From the NCBI GenBank assembly GCA_911728435.2, contig OU452202.1, positions 25,585,135 through 25,649,134 of the forward strand: a DNA stretch of 64,000 nucleotides, read 5' to 3'. This document shows positions 24,442 through 36,697 of the stretch, one piece after another (positions within the stretch are counted from its first letter, which is position 1; each line of letters begins with the position of its first letter). A program made the position numbers and the translations under genes. Source of the DNA: Apoderus coryli. Taxonomy: Eukaryota > Arthropoda > Insecta > Coleoptera > Attelabidae. The notes beneath the pieces are model-generated. The model ran no database searches and was not told where the DNA came from. It saw nothing but the letters and a program-made list of their open reading frames with translations.

Positions 24442-25755
24442 ACCCTTTCAGTATACTTGTCTTCCCTAAGGGACACTGACATTAGGACCCCTAAAGTTCC
24501 CCCCCCCCCCCCCCCTAAATCATCATCTTCATCATCACCCTAAATCATTGGTTATTTGTTGTACAAACAAATTTTTTTACATAAACTATTTACTTTATTT
24601 ATACTTACTTTCAGGATTATGATTAATAAAAGTGAGATTATTGTGATATTTCACGGTTTTTTTAAATGTCCCCTGGTAGGGACATCTCGGAGTAGTCAAA
24701 AATCCAAACAAAATTGATTAGAAAAAAAAATATTTATTTACGTGAAAAAATATAAAACATTATTTTGAATGAAATTTTAAAAACCAATTTCTTCCTCTTA
24801 CAAACAAAGAGAACTTTACACTTGCCACAAAATATGTGAGTCTTATTTTTACATCCCTCTAATTTACATCTGGAATTTTCTTTCGTCTACATCTGGAGTA
24901 TGATTATAAGAATCATACCTCATTTCAACAAGTGGCCTTGTCTCAAATTTTTGTGCCACTTGGCCGTCCCCTAGATAGTATAAGTGAGACAGACAAAAAT
25001 GCTAACAGATCCATAATTTTTCGTTTTGGAATTTCTAATGCAACAGCATCTTTCTTATATTCCTGCCCTGCATTCACTAAACTCAAATGAACTCCGTGAA
25101 ATATCATTCGAATGCTCCATTTTCTAGATCTGATTTAAATTGTTAACTTTTTCACTTGGATTTAAAAATTCTAGGATATTATAATCATGGTCTGCAGTGA
25201 TTTGCATATCCTCTTCATCAGCCGACTGCGGAACAACCAGATCGTCATCATTTTCCAAATAATACAGAAGTTCTTTTTTTTTATTTTTTTTTGATTAGGC
25301 CAAGGCAGAGAAATCATCATGACACCTAGGGAGTTCCTTACCACTTCCCTAGGTAGTGTGGGAGCCTAACCCAAACTAAAACTCTGCCTTATCTTTGTAG
25401 TATGGCTCGGGAACCCTCCATTTTCCATGTCCTCGCTTGATTGTCCTCTGTTGCTGTTGTCTTCTGATGTTGATTGTCGTCTGTTGCTGTTGTCCTATGT
25501 TGGTGGTGCCTAGAAAACACTCTGAAACATACCTTTAAATGAGTATACCTGACCTGAAAGAAACAATATTAATTGGTGTCCTAATCCTGTGGGTTCCTTC
25601 GTCAGAGTTGACTCCTCGGTCCTCACAGAAGTTCTTTGTCAGTAAGAGGTCTTTTATACTAAAATGAACAGAGAATTAAAAAAAATATATATTTATTCCA
25701 ATGGCGTACAAAATAAGGCGATTAAGTGTCAGTAACCCCGATAGGATGCCACGGG
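24442..25755 (-). mobile_element. piggyBac-like transposon, internally deleted
   Basis: TTAA lies at both edges (24438-24441 and 25756-25759), the piggyBac target, followed inward by ACCCTTTCAG and CCCGTGGCAT. On the minus strand near 25265-25150 there is an acidic N-terminal piece, ILYYLENDDDLVVPQSADEE. Near 24900-24780 there is a C-terminal cysteine cluster, RCKLEGCKNKTHIFCGKCK then VLFVCKRKK, matching the zinc-binding tail of piggyBac transposases. The DDD catalytic middle is missing. A poly(A) retroposon has inserted at 25277-25624, and a run of 17 C bases lies at 24499-24515. Confidence 0.65.
25277..25624 (-). mobile_element. Poly(A) retroposon with 13-bp target duplication
   Basis: A 348-bp insertion is flanked by perfect 13-bp direct repeats ACAGAAGTTCTTT (25264-25276 and 25625-25637). 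It ends, on the minus strand, in an A-rich tail (T-run at about 25277-25292). It contains no open frame. Size, tail and duplication fit a SINE or a short 5'-truncated LINE. I did not recognise clear tRNA A/B boxes, so the origin is open. Confidence 0.65.
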
Positions 25756-26227
25756 TTAATTTTTTAAAAAGATTGTTTATATCAAAATCTGACTTTTTTA
25801 AAGAACATGGTGGTCAGAAAATGTGAAAAAAATATTTAATTGAAGTTTTTGAATTATGGCAAATTTTAGATTTGAACCTTTGACCTAATAATGCATGAAT
25901 TAGCGAGAGCTTTCTGGGGGTGGCGCGTTGTTGGTCGAATATAGCATCACCCTATTTAAAAAAATATGTATCTTAATAATATTGACTGAACGATTTCCTT
26001 GTGTGGGATGACACAACGAAATTTTTTCCAAAGCCTTCATCAGACTATATTAGGTAGAAACAAATAATGAGATAGGTACTTTGTAGGCGATCATATCCCA
26101 AAAACATCTCAAAAACTTCACAACCACCCAATAAATTTACCTAATTAACTTAAATGAAGACGATATAAGTAATTTTACCATCAATGAACTCGGGTTATTA
26201 ACATTTTCTGCTAAACGGTGGGATATA

Positions 26228-26836
26228 GAGGGTGTCCCCCTCAATTGGAAAAAACTTTTTTTTTTGAAAATTTTATATTTTTTTTAGAAAGCTCAGTTAA
26301 AAATACAACTTTTTTTTCACTTGATATTTTTTCGTATCTCTCTCTGTTTTCGAGAAAAAATTTGTATTAAAAACTTATTAAAAGGTTCATTATTATTAGA
26401 AAGAAAAACAAGGAGACTTTTTTACAAATAATTTATTATTAATAGTGGAGCAAATGCTCAAAGTGTTCATCATGCATTTCGATGCATTTTCTGCACCTGT
26501 CGAGCCAGGATTCGCGCACCCGAGCAAACACGCCTGGATCGTTCGCGACTCTAGCAACTAGGTCCTTCATTGTCGGCACAGGAGTTGCATAGATCAACCG
26601 TTCCATTTCGCCCCAAAGAAAAAAGTCCAGGGGGGCCAAGTCCGGCGACCTTGCTGGCCAAGGGACGGGACCACCTCTACCAATCCACCTGTTGTTGTAG
26701 GTTTGGTCGAGGTAACCTGTATTTTGAAAACCATGCACTTCCGGACATCAGTCTCTTATCTCAAACTGCTTGTCTATGGTTCCTCAATATGCCCTAGAAG
26801 TTTTTTTCCAATTGAGAGGGGACACCCTGTATAACA
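26228..26836 (-). mobile_element. Mariner/Tc1-type DDE transposon, deletion derivative
   Basis: Terminal inverted repeats read GAGGGTGTCCCCCTCAATTG on the left (from about 26230) and, on the minus strand, CAGGGTGTCCCCTCTCAATT on the right (to about 26834). Both continue into GGAAAAAA and both are preceded by TA, the expected target. The minus frame 26738-26439 encodes the C-terminal third of a DDE transposase, with WIGRGGPVPWPARSPDLAPL and DFFLWG (third catalytic acidic residue region), then ARVRESWLDRCRKCIE. The N-terminal and first catalytic residues are absent, so it is a 0.6-kb non-autonomous copy. Confidence 0.8.
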
Positions 26837-26839
26837 GTT

Positions 26840-29690
26840 GCAGTTGGATAGATACAAGGGTGACTTGTTGACGAGGAGCCATAAATTTGTTTCAAAGCGA
26901 ACGGCTACATGATGAGAAGCCAGCTCCTGCTGCTTTAGCAGTTTTTTGGTCTATTTAATATTGGCATTATTATACTTGGCAGTTGAAGCAGTTCAGTTGT
27001 AGTTCAACCAAGCCCGTTGAAGGGAAGAGACACAGCTTACAATAATTCTAAATGGTAAAATGTCTGTACCGTCTATAGAACTCTTGTAAATAAATAAATT
27101 TAAATCAAGATAAGGATATCGGTCGCCATAAAGTATTTTAAGTGATATTAGAGTGATTTTTTTTATATCGTACCTGGGCAGTTTGGGCCATATAAACGCG
27201 AACACTGTCTAAATTAACTAAATGCAAAATTATATTAATAATAATCATAATACTACGACCAATTATTTATCTGCCAGTATTATCAACTGGTGCTACTTGA
27301 CCAATGTTGTATAAATTAAAATTTGGAGAAATATACCAGAATATCATGAGAGGATTGAAGTCTTTTTTCAAATGGTAAACCAACATCTAATAAAAACCTT
27401 TTCGAGTAATATACTGTCTTAAAACTTGGTTATCATCATTCAAACAATATTAAATTTGGTCTGGAATTGGGATTCTGGAGAAGTATTTATTATGTCAACT
27501 GCTGGTTTCGTGAAACAGCATTCATCAATAAAAATAGGTTTATTAAAAATATCAGAGAATTGCAAGAATCTTTTGAAAATGACAATTCATAGAAAATATT
27601 GAATATTTTTTTTATATAGATAAACTCTCCAATCTCTCATTATTAGCATGCCCAATTCTTTTTAAACGATTTATAGTTTGGCTCAAAATGTTATTAGATT
27701 TCTGGCATATTTCTCCTATAAAAATATCAAAATTTTATAGCTTTAAATAACTATTCGATAAAAAGAAGATGGTAACAAAATTTGTACCCGAATTATGCGT
27801 ATAATATGAGCCCGTTTTTTTGCCATAACATAACTGTGAAGTATGTTTGCGAAATGACACAAAGTGTATGCTGGTTCTGTAGCTCTAATAATTATTATTA
27901 GTAATTTATTCGTTTAATTATTTTAAGAGTGTTTGAAAAATTATAATATGCTTTAATTAATTTAATATTGCTAGAATACGAGGGTCTTACAGTAAATACA
28001 TCCAATATGTAGTTTCAACTCAATAAAAAAAGATGTATGGCCCCCGTAATGCAAAATTAAAGTTTATGTTAATTTATTTGTTTTTTGTTCTTGTTAAACA
28101 AAAATTATCGCCTTATTAAGATTAGAAATTGTTATTGTATAGTATATATATAATTTAATTTATCTAATATATTGTATTATCACTTATTATTATTTTTTTT
28201 TGAGAGCTTTGGTAAAATATTCTGACATAATTCTACAGTAGCTACGAGTAATAAAAATGAAAAAAAAAGTCTGACACCTTGTTGTATTTATTAATGACAC
28301 TCTTTGTTTTTTTTTATTTTATTTACAACTTTTTGAATTAGGACGAGCTCACACTAGGTTAGTTAATGCTTTCCATTTTCCATAAATATCTAACACCAGT
28401 AGAAAGAAGTCAGTGGGTCTTTGTTAGTTGTAACAAAATGGCATACTCTAATAATAGGAACTTCTTTTTAGGATTTAATTTTATCTTAACGTGAACTTAT
28501 TTGAACCATAGTGTGAGTTTATCTTTTTCCAGATCCAGCAGAACTTACGAACATGATAAATACATTCTTTGATCTTGTACGTCTTACGATGACTACCCAT
28601 TAGAATAATTCTAGGACAGCCTTTATTAATAAATTTTCCTTGTAAAGTTAGTTTGAAAATTTTCCTTTTGAATGAAAACAAAATCGTACAAAATTGTTTT
28701 CATGAACATTTTCAATCTATCGACATAAGGGCTAGACAAGAAAAATTTTGATGTAAGCTTTCTATTAAAATTATTAATTTATGCTAATGATGGTGGCATT
28801 TTAAGCTCGAAATCTGCGAATAGCTAGTACTCCTAGTTGGGTAAAATTTATACTAAATAATTTGGACGTATTTTTATTTCCTGTACAAATTTAGGATTCT
28901 TCTTGGCCTATAAAATGTCAAATTTGGCATAAATCTAAATCTACAATTTCATGTAGAGTCCGGTATAATCGGAAGAGTTCCGCGGACGCCATTATTTTAT
29001 TTGAAGTGCGTATTTAAAAATTCGTTTCAAAGATATTCCGAGCAATATCCTTCAAGCTGAAATTAATAATAATTTTTGATGTTAAGTTTTGCTGGAACAC
29101 CTTTTTTTTTTTTGAGTTTTTTTTTATTTGTTTCGTTAAGAATTAGTTTTGATTTTTGTTTAAGGCAAAATTAGTTGTTAACTTGTATTGTGATTTGTTT
29201 AGTTTTAAGAAATTAAAATGTAGGTCTTTAATTTAATCATAATAAATAAAAAAAATGTATTACTACTATTATTATTATTATTAGAAATATAATTTGCAGT
29301 CAGTATTCAAAAAATAAATGAGTACCTATGATTAACTGTTAGTCCGTCTAAAAATTAAGTTATAACACTCAAACTTGCATAATATTATTGTATCATAACA
29401 TTTATTAGGTTAGGTCCTTTATGTTGAACGTTCGTCTTCTAGATAAGATCTTGTGTGATAGTACTTATGTACCGCTTTTTGTACTTAAATGAAAAAACAA
29501 AAACAAAGTATTACTATAATAATTATTATTATTGAATAATTCAAATTATTAAACATGTCAATAAAGATTTAAAAAAGAAAGATTATGTTTTCTTTCAAAT
29601 GCTGCCCTATTTATCCAAAAATAGGTCAAGATATCTAGACTAAATTTCGAGATACTCTGTCAAATTATCGATTTTGAGACACACTGTACA
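26840..29690. other. Long AT-rich intergenic stretch
   Basis: No gene or domain could be supported. There are simple-sequence patches, for example ATT runs near 29265-29283. Open frames at 26993-27205 and 28481-28681 have no recognisable family. Confidence 0.35.
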
Positions 29691-30475
29691 ATGAAATTTA
29701 TGTAGCGAGCATGATTTATTTTTTTAACAAGAAATCCCTTGCGGGATTTCCCAGTCGTCTTGTGGTAGTTTTATCTATGAAAAAAGTCATTGAAGGTTGT
29801 AAAAAAAAATTAAAAAAAAAATTAAAGAACTAAAAATATTGAAAATAAATAGAAACATTTTTGAGTTGCCCCTTAGATCACCTCTAGGAGCTTATAGTTT
29901 AACTTTCAAAGAAATCTTGAATTGAAATCAAAAAATTACTGAAAATATTACTTTTTTGTCATTAACAAAATGAATAAATAAATTTTTGACTCACCGCGTA
30001 TATAAATTTAAAGTGCTTATGCTAAAAATGTATGAGACCATTCTAACAAACTAAAAAAATTAAAAAATTTTCTATTTATTAGGTCCTGCCGTGTCTAAAA
30101 GTCTTGAGAAATAAATAGAAACATTTTTGAGTTACCTCGTATATAACTGCTATGAGCTTATAGGTTCACCTCTAAAAAATCTTGAATTGAAATCTAAAAA
30201 AATTTAAAAAATACTGAAAATATTACTTTTCTGTCCTTGAAAAGTACCCATTGGGATGCAGCAAAAAAACAAATTTTCTATATAGACAGACCTGCGGCTG
30301 CACCTTCGGTGCAGCTTTAAGTTAAGTCACATGCGTAGCGGAAAAGATTTTCGACGACAAAGACAGCACGATCAGAAATTATAAGGATTAAATAATAAAT
30401 AAATAATTAAATTTTAAAAAGAATAAAAAATTAAAATAGTGGTGTGGTTGAACACATCTATGGACACCCTGTATG
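29690..30475. repeat. Second copy of the CACCCTGTATA-type repeat block
   Basis: Shares with the 9.06-10.4 kb block the segment around AAATCCCTTGCGGGATTTCC (29733-29752). It also shares repeated phrases GAAACATTTTTGAGT and CCATTCTAACAAACTA, and an ACACCCTGTATG end near 30464. At 30297-30315 is the perfect hairpin GCTGCACC-TTC-GGTGCAGC. No coding region. Confidence 0.45.
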
Positions 30476-31278
30476 CCTATTATTATTAATAGATGTAGTA
30501 ATAGGAGACTCCTGATGATGAAAAACAAAAATATATAACACCTGCTAAATTGCTGGAACAAACGAACGTCATATCCAGACTATTTGGCGACGAACTGAAG
30601 TAAAAAATTTGGCTGCTGAAGCTACGAAAATTAAGTAATGAAATTCGGAGAAAATTCGTTGATATTTTAAAAATCACTTTTCTGTAGACTTGCCAGCAAC
30701 ACCATATCTATTTTGGCCGATGATTATAATATATCTAAGCTCAAAAAAATATTAATTAATGTAATGAAGTCATGTTTATAATTAGTGGTGAAAGAAAAAA
30801 TGGATGAAATAAAATAGATTTAGCTGTGTTTTCAAAGGAAATTGTGTTTGGAAATGTACGAGGGCTACTTCTTTTTTGTTTTTACAAAAATTGCAAACAC
30901 TATTTTATTGCTGTTTCTTCGATTTCTTGAACCTTATTTCAAATATTTTCCTGGGTTGAGGTTCGAATTAAAAAGTCTTTTAGTTGAAACTGTATTTTTT
31001 TTGTTCCATGTCATATTTCGACAAGGTAATCTTGCCTTCTCAGAACAGTCTTTATCAATTATTATACAAGGTGTTTCTAAAATAGGTCCAGGAAAAATAC
31101 TTCAATTTTTTTTTTTTATTATAACATATACCGAATTTTTACAATCTACTTCACTTATAGGGTATTTAGTAAAAAAGATGTAAGTTGAAACTTGAAAGCG
31201 AAATGTCATTAGCATTTTCACTTATTGGGCACCAAACTTCACATCATTGTGGAAGGAGGTCTTCTGGCCATATTTTGT

Positions 31279-32362
31279 TCAATCTGCGGTTTGGATGGTG
31301 AGTAATTCTGTTTTGGTAGTTGTTTTAATTACGTCGGTGATGTAAGGAATTTCGAGGTCTTTATGGAGAGTCTGATTAGAGACGTACCAAGGGGCACTTG
31401 TTATTGCTCGCAATGCTTTAGACTGGAATCGCTGGATTATTTTAATTCTGCTCGGTTTTGCACATCCCCATAGCTGTACTCCGTATGTCCAAATAGGTTT
31501 TAGCATGGCTTTGTATACTAGCAGTTTGTTTTTGGTCGATAACTTTGATTTTCGGCTCATCAGCCAGTACAATTGTTTGAGTTTGATGTCTAGTTGGTTT
31601 CTCTTTTTTTGGATATGTTTTTCCCAGGTTAGTCTTCTATCTAGGTGTAAGCCTAAATACTGTACATCTGATTTGATGGGGATATGAGTCCCATCAATTG
31701 TGACAGGCGGGCAATTATTGTGACAGGTTGAGAAAGTCACTTGTACTGATTTAGTATGATTAAATTTAATTCTCCATTTCTTGTACCATCTATTTAATTG
31801 ATCTAGGTGACTCTGCATATTTCTGGAGCTTGTGTTTGGGTCTCTACTGATTGAAATGTCGGTCACATCGTCCGCGAAAGCTGCGATCATTGCGTATCTT
31901 CTGTTTCTGGGAGGTCACTTGTATACAAGAGATAAAGAAGCGGTCCAAGCACACTTCCCTGAGGCACACCGGATTTGACAGGATAATGAATTGATATTCC
32001 TTCTTTGTGTTTGACCGAGAAGTACCTTTCATTTAGATATGACTTTAGTAGCATGTAGAAGTTGTTGTTGAGCAGATTTTTTATTTTATAAAGTAACCCC
32101 TCGTGCCATACTTTGTCAAATGCTTGTGATACGTACAGCAATACACCGTTGCAGTACTGCTTTTCTTCCAAAGTTTTACTAATGCTGTTCACTATTCTAT
32201 GGACTTGGTGTATCGTCGACATGTTTTCTCGAAATCCAAATTGGTAGTTTGGTAAGATGTTCAACCAGTCGTGTTCAGCTTGGATCCTTTTCAGCAATAA
32301 TCTTTCAAACACTTTGCTGGCAGTGGGCAGCAGGCTGATAGGTCTGTATGAAGATAAATATT
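31279..32362 (-). mobile_element. Jockey-like retrotransposon RT, one frameshift
   Basis: On the minus strand, 32360-31887 encodes fingers and palm: SSYRPISLLPTASKVFE, YQFGFRENMSTIHQVHRI, SQAFDKVWHEGLLYK, SGVPQGSVLGPLLYLLYT. After one frameshift near 31888 it continues from 31890 with FADDVTDISISRD (catalytic FADD), then VQYLGLHLDRRLTWEKHI, YKAMLKPIWTYGVQLWG, and a C-terminal tail ending at 31279. This is the best-preserved reverse transcriptase in the window and resembles the Jockey clade. The endonuclease and ORF1 are missing. Its 5' edge abuts a hammerhead-bearing repeat at about 32363. Confidence 0.85.
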
Positions 32363-32475
32363 CTTGAAATAAAAGTCGACCTCCACACAATAAATTTAAT
32401 AAATATCTTCAACAAATTACATTTGTCACCATACATGTTTCGCAGCTCCGGGCCGCATCATCAGTGGTTATATGA
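32363..32475 (-). mobile_element. Hammerhead-bearing repeat end (family X)
   Basis: A dispersed segment whose edge reads CTTGAAATAAAAGTCGACC on the + strand. Copies or parts recur at 44801-44900 and 58656-58735. On the minus strand, 32468-32428, it carries ACCA, CTGATGA, one extra T, a stem GCGGC/GCTGC with CCGGA loop, GAAA, the palindrome ACATGT, then A and TGGT. That is the hammerhead order with a loopless stem III and a UA cleavage position. Confidence 0.55.
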
Positions 32476-33780
32476 GATTCTTACGAAAAGCTATGTTATA
32501 TAAGGGCCGTAGAAATAAGCATATGAATGAGTGCTATTTTGTTGTTTGCGAATACTTAAAGTCAGTAGCATATTCTGAACCAAGCCGTACACGAGGGCAG
32601 TTTTGGAGTGAGTTGACAAACAACAAGAGCTTTTTAGAAGGATTCGCAATCATTTCAGAAAAAAGATCACTTTGTGCATCGAAGCTATTGGCAAATCGGC
32701 ATTGTCATTCTCGTTTCTGTATATTTAAAATTATATCGACCATTATAGTAGCGACTTTTGGTACCAGTGTTCTAGTAGGTACATTATTGTTGGCTAAACA
32801 TGAATCTACTTAACCTAGCCCAACCTAATAGATATAAGGTTTGTAACAGACTAACCCTAGTATTAAAACCATCCATTAACTCTTTAACACAATTCAAGGT
32901 TAATGCAATTTACAATACTTTATGATCTTATTGTATTTCACGTTTCAGATCAAATTCATTTCTACCCCACCGCAACATTCTCTATAATTCCTATGTCTAG
33001 TCGATTTATACACGTTAGATTAGTAATTTTATAATTAAAAAAGTGACTTGACCAATCCTAACCTGTTCCTAAGTAAATTAACATACAATAGCAACTAATA
33101 ATTTTATTACCAAGGTTTAAAAACGGTGCAAAATGATCTCATTGTTTTGCCTCAAGCAAAGAAGTATTTTTTTTTTTCGTAAGAAACCGCAGGTAATTCA
33201 TTATTGCTGTTTTTTTTTCCTGTTGTTTCGCGATCAGGTGAGAGCTGCCTGTATAAGGGGCGTATTCAGTAAACTTTCAAGTTTAACAGTATTGGGAATT
33301 ATTTGTGTGAGAAGATTTTTAATCATCTGTCAATATTCAACGAATATAAAATGCCGCTTTATCAAGCACTAACATAATATGATAAAGCGGCAATATAGCC
33401 TACGGAACGTGGCATTTTTAATAATTAAGAGTTTCACTTACATGAGTGCTACAACCCAAGATAAAAAAGTAATTCAAATTAATAATTAGAGGACAAAGAA
33501 CTTGGTAAAATGGATAAAAATCATTGCTGGGATACAGAAAATCCACGTCATTAATCTGTTTTTAAATAAGTACATCGTAATCAATGAATTTGGTCAGCAG
33601 CCAAATCTTCAAAAAAAATTCTATGTTTAGTTTTTGCGATATGGATCGATGCCGTTCGTGGTGAGACCCCCTGTATGTATTCGTCATTTCCACTAGTTTA
33701 ATTTTGATAAGATAAATATTAATAATCATCCACGAAGAGGAGCGGGATACACACCTCTGCTCCACAAGCTCCCCCATCCC
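32476..33780. other. Intergenic DNA without recognised features
   Basis: Open frames at 32472-32813 and 33133-33372 have no family signature. A CCCTGTATGTAT fragment at about 33669 is another mariner-type terminus relic. Confidence 0.35.
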
Positions 33781-33794
33781 ATTAAAAGAGCAGT

Positions 33795-34605
33795 AGAAAT
33801 GTGCTGCTCAGAACCTGGAAGATATATTTTTGAACTTCATTGAGTCCTACCTGAGCGATCGACAGCAGATAGTTGAGTGCGAGGTCTGATGCACGGGATG
33901 TAACCATAGGGGTACCCCAAGGTTCGATATAGGGTCCTCTTTTGTTTTTGCTCTATGTCAATGACTTCTCCACTTTTGTTAGAGATACTCAAATCATTCA
34001 GTATGCGGATGATACTACTTTATATGAGTCTAACAAAAATAACAACAAACAACTCGATAATAAATTTGTCATGGCAGAAAAATGGTTCGAATCCAATAGA
34101 CTGTGTCTTAATATTACAAAAACAGAGCGGATTGATTTTTCACTTAGGGGTCAATACGTTAACGATAAGGTTGTTAAATTTCTTGGAGTCTATGGGAACT
34201 CGCGTTTAACATGGAATTCCCAGATTGATAACCTCTCTAAAAGATTGTCGAGTGTTAACTACCTTTTGGGGAGACTGGCGAGTACATGCTCTGAGAGCGT
34301 TGTTCGTTGCGCGTATATGGCGTATTGTCAGGAACTTATAAACTATAGCGTTCTGTTCTGGGGTAATGCATCTCACAGCGAAAAAATATTTAAAATACAG
34401 AAAAGCGAATTACAAGGATTCATGCAAGCCGTTGTTTAAAAAACTAAATATTTTCACTGTTTCTGCGTTATATATTTGGCAATGTATCATATACGAGTAT
34501 GTCAGAGATAATGTAGAAGGTTTAAATAGACACAGTGATATGCATGAACATAACACAAGAAAAAAACATGTTACGCTCTCTATATCATCAATTAGATTGT
34601 GAGTA
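33795..34605 (+). mobile_element. Non-LTR retrotransposon RT fragment
   Basis: Reads FIESYLSDRQQIVECEV (about 33832), then GVPQGSI, a TAG stop, GPLLFLLYVNDF, and QYADDTTLYESN with catalytic YADD. It continues VKFLGVYGNSRLTWNSQIDN and LINYSVLFWGNASHSEKIFK to 34439. After a frameshift the next frame continues SCKPLFKKLNIFTVSALYIW and HNTRKKHVTL to about 34600. The broken frame shows it is dead. The YADD and INYSVLFWG-type blocks fit CR1/Jockey-like elements. Confidence 0.8.
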
Positions 34606-35040
34606 CATACTGATGAATCAATATCACTGTTGTCGGCTAATTCTTCAATTTCATTTTGCATTTCCAAGATTTTGAGTTGATCTTGTAATTTCTGGGCTTC
34701 CATTTTACTTTCAATTTTCTGAATTTCGATTTTTTGACGTAACTTCTCGCCTTCCAAAGCTTTTTGTCGTCTTCGTAATTCACTACTTTTTACTGACTGC
34801 TTGGAATTACCTTTAGATATTGCTACTATGTGTCTTTTTTGATGACGTGAGATCAGTATTATTATGAACTTCAGCAACAGTTTGCATTAGAGGAAAACCA
34901 TGAAATGAAGATATAGAACTGACTGGCTTACTTTTCTCATGTCTGGAGGATTCTAATATCTTCGCATCTGATGGTTCTATGATATCCATTTTCACAAACT
35001 TGTCTGTTGTTAACAATTTTTGTAATTTTACTATTTCTCG
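34606..35040 (-). pseudogene. Coiled-coil coding relic, possibly LTR-element gag
   Basis: On the minus strand two overlapping frames (35016-34813, then 34825-34560) combine to a serine-rich start (SSRHEKSKPVSSISSFHG). A charged helix follows: SSELRRRQKALEGEKLRQKI and ESKMEAQKLQDQLKILEMQN. Long E/K/Q-rich helices of this type occur near the N-terminus of BEL/Pao-type polyproteins, but also elsewhere. No protease or RT is attached. It is a frameshifted fragment and the assignment is tentative. Confidence 0.35.
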
Positions 35041-35289
35041 AGAGGACTCGGTTGTTAGCTCGAATGGACCAATGTAAAAGACTGTCGTATATATAGTATG
35101 TAGTTTAAAGACTTATTGGATATTGGCAAATATTTTATTTATCACTGACTTTTCATATGTATTAACTGACATGACATTTTTTTATATTCGAACAATAACA
35201 ATGTAACAATACATTAACATACAGGGACTAAACTACTATTATTATTAACTAAATATTTAAAAGGAACTACAAAATTAATAGCTGAGAAA

Positions 35290-35880
35290 AGGGACATCAG
35301 AACAATAATAATGTTAGCATGGGTTCGTTCTCACTATGGAATAAAAGGCAACGAGATTGCCGATCAATTAGCGAATAGAGAACGAGAAAAGCGAGAATTA
35401 ACTGCAATGAATACTTGATATCGTATATGAACCTTCTAGGAGTACTAAAGGACAGCGTTTGGGTTGGATGGAGCGAAGATTGGAAGGCAGTTGGACGAAC
35501 TAAAGGTTGCTATGGTGAAGAAACAATATAGAAGGACATGGTTTAGAAGCTATAATAATAACAGAAAAGATATCGTTACACTGTGTCGTGTTAGGATAAA
35601 TCATTGTTAATCGGGACAGCATTTGTATAAGATTCATGTGAAGGACAGTGCTCTTTGTGTATGTGGAGAAGAAGAAACTTTACAACATATTTTTTTTTTG
35701 AATGTCTACAGTATGTTACTCAAAGTAAAGAGCTGTATCAAGCGCTCTCGGTTAGTGCTTCCATAGCGCCGCTTTGCTTGGGTTCTGTCATGCATGAATT
35801 GCTTTCACCTAGAGTAGTAGAATGAGTAGGTCGCCTTTTGCTGGTTGAGGCTTAGAGTAATATCGTGTTTCAGGTGTGTG
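35290..35880 (+). mobile_element. Non-LTR retrotransposon RNase H/C-terminal fragment
   Basis: The + strand reads MLAWVRSHYGIKGNEIADQL then ANRERE, the RNase H motif (W-x-x-x-H-x-G-x-x-GN-E-x-AD). After frame breaks it gives KDSALCVCGEEETLQHIFFE then CLQYVTQSKELYQAL, the cysteine-containing C-terminal tail typical of I/R1/Loa-like elements. An AATAAA lies downstream at about 36113. It is decayed and 5'-truncated. Confidence 0.7.
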
Positions 35881-36697
35881 AAAGATGATTTAAGTGAAGG
35901 TTGATTTGGGTTTTTATTTTCTTTCAAGGTTTTGTGGCGGTTTGGGACTCACCCCTTGTGTTATCCAAACGAGAATAAATAAACATTTACCCCTGGCCAA
36001 ATAGCCCCGGTAGTTGCGGCCAATAAAGAAGCGCAAATACTATACATCTAAAGGATTAAGTGAGGATGTCTGTACTTCACCTTCACCCATTGTAAAATGT
36101 CTTATTATTTTGCAATAAAGATTTATTTAATAAATTTTAGGAGAGTTATAGTACGTCTCTGTTCACCGATAGTAGGTAGTAGGCAATACACCAGTTGTGC
36201 CTAACAACAAACTATCCTTTTACAGCTGATTGCTGATCTCACTCTGATCTGCGTGACAGGTTCAAGGAGTAATTTATGCTTTTTTGCTTGTATTATAATC
36301 ACGTAATGTAATGTGTTTTTTTTTCGTTCCTGCTGTTTGCAATTTCCATGTGCTTTACATCAATCATAGACAGATGGGCATATTATAGCAACTGGTATAC
36401 TTATATACATGGCCGCTCCTTCATGATAATTATTATATTATTAGATTTCTGTAATATTTTATTTATCGTTTTCAAATTGCATTACACTAGAGAAAATATA
36501 TTATAAAAATAATATATTAATTCAATAAAAACGTGATTTATATCTGTATCAGGTGCGAGTCTCGAAACTTTCTAGGTATACTGAACTAATAATGATACTA
36601 CGAGGGCCACTATTTATATTATATTTTGAGCTACGAAATGCTTTTAACGAAAATTACACCCATGATTACAGCTAAAACAACCCTTGTAGCTAACGAA

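Larger units (their letters stand above)
24308..25950. mobile_element. Inverted-repeat element holding a piggyBac-like relic
   Basis: The segment at 24308-24435 is an inverse copy of 25842-25950. Outer ends read GTGCTATATTCGACC on the left and its near complement on the right; both continue with AGAAAGCT...GCTAATTCATGC and AAAGGTTCAAA phrases. The arms enclose the TTAA-flanked piggyBac-like relic described separately. The simplest reading is a piggyBac insertion into an older palindromic MITE, though the arms could instead belong to one compound element. Confidence 0.5.
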
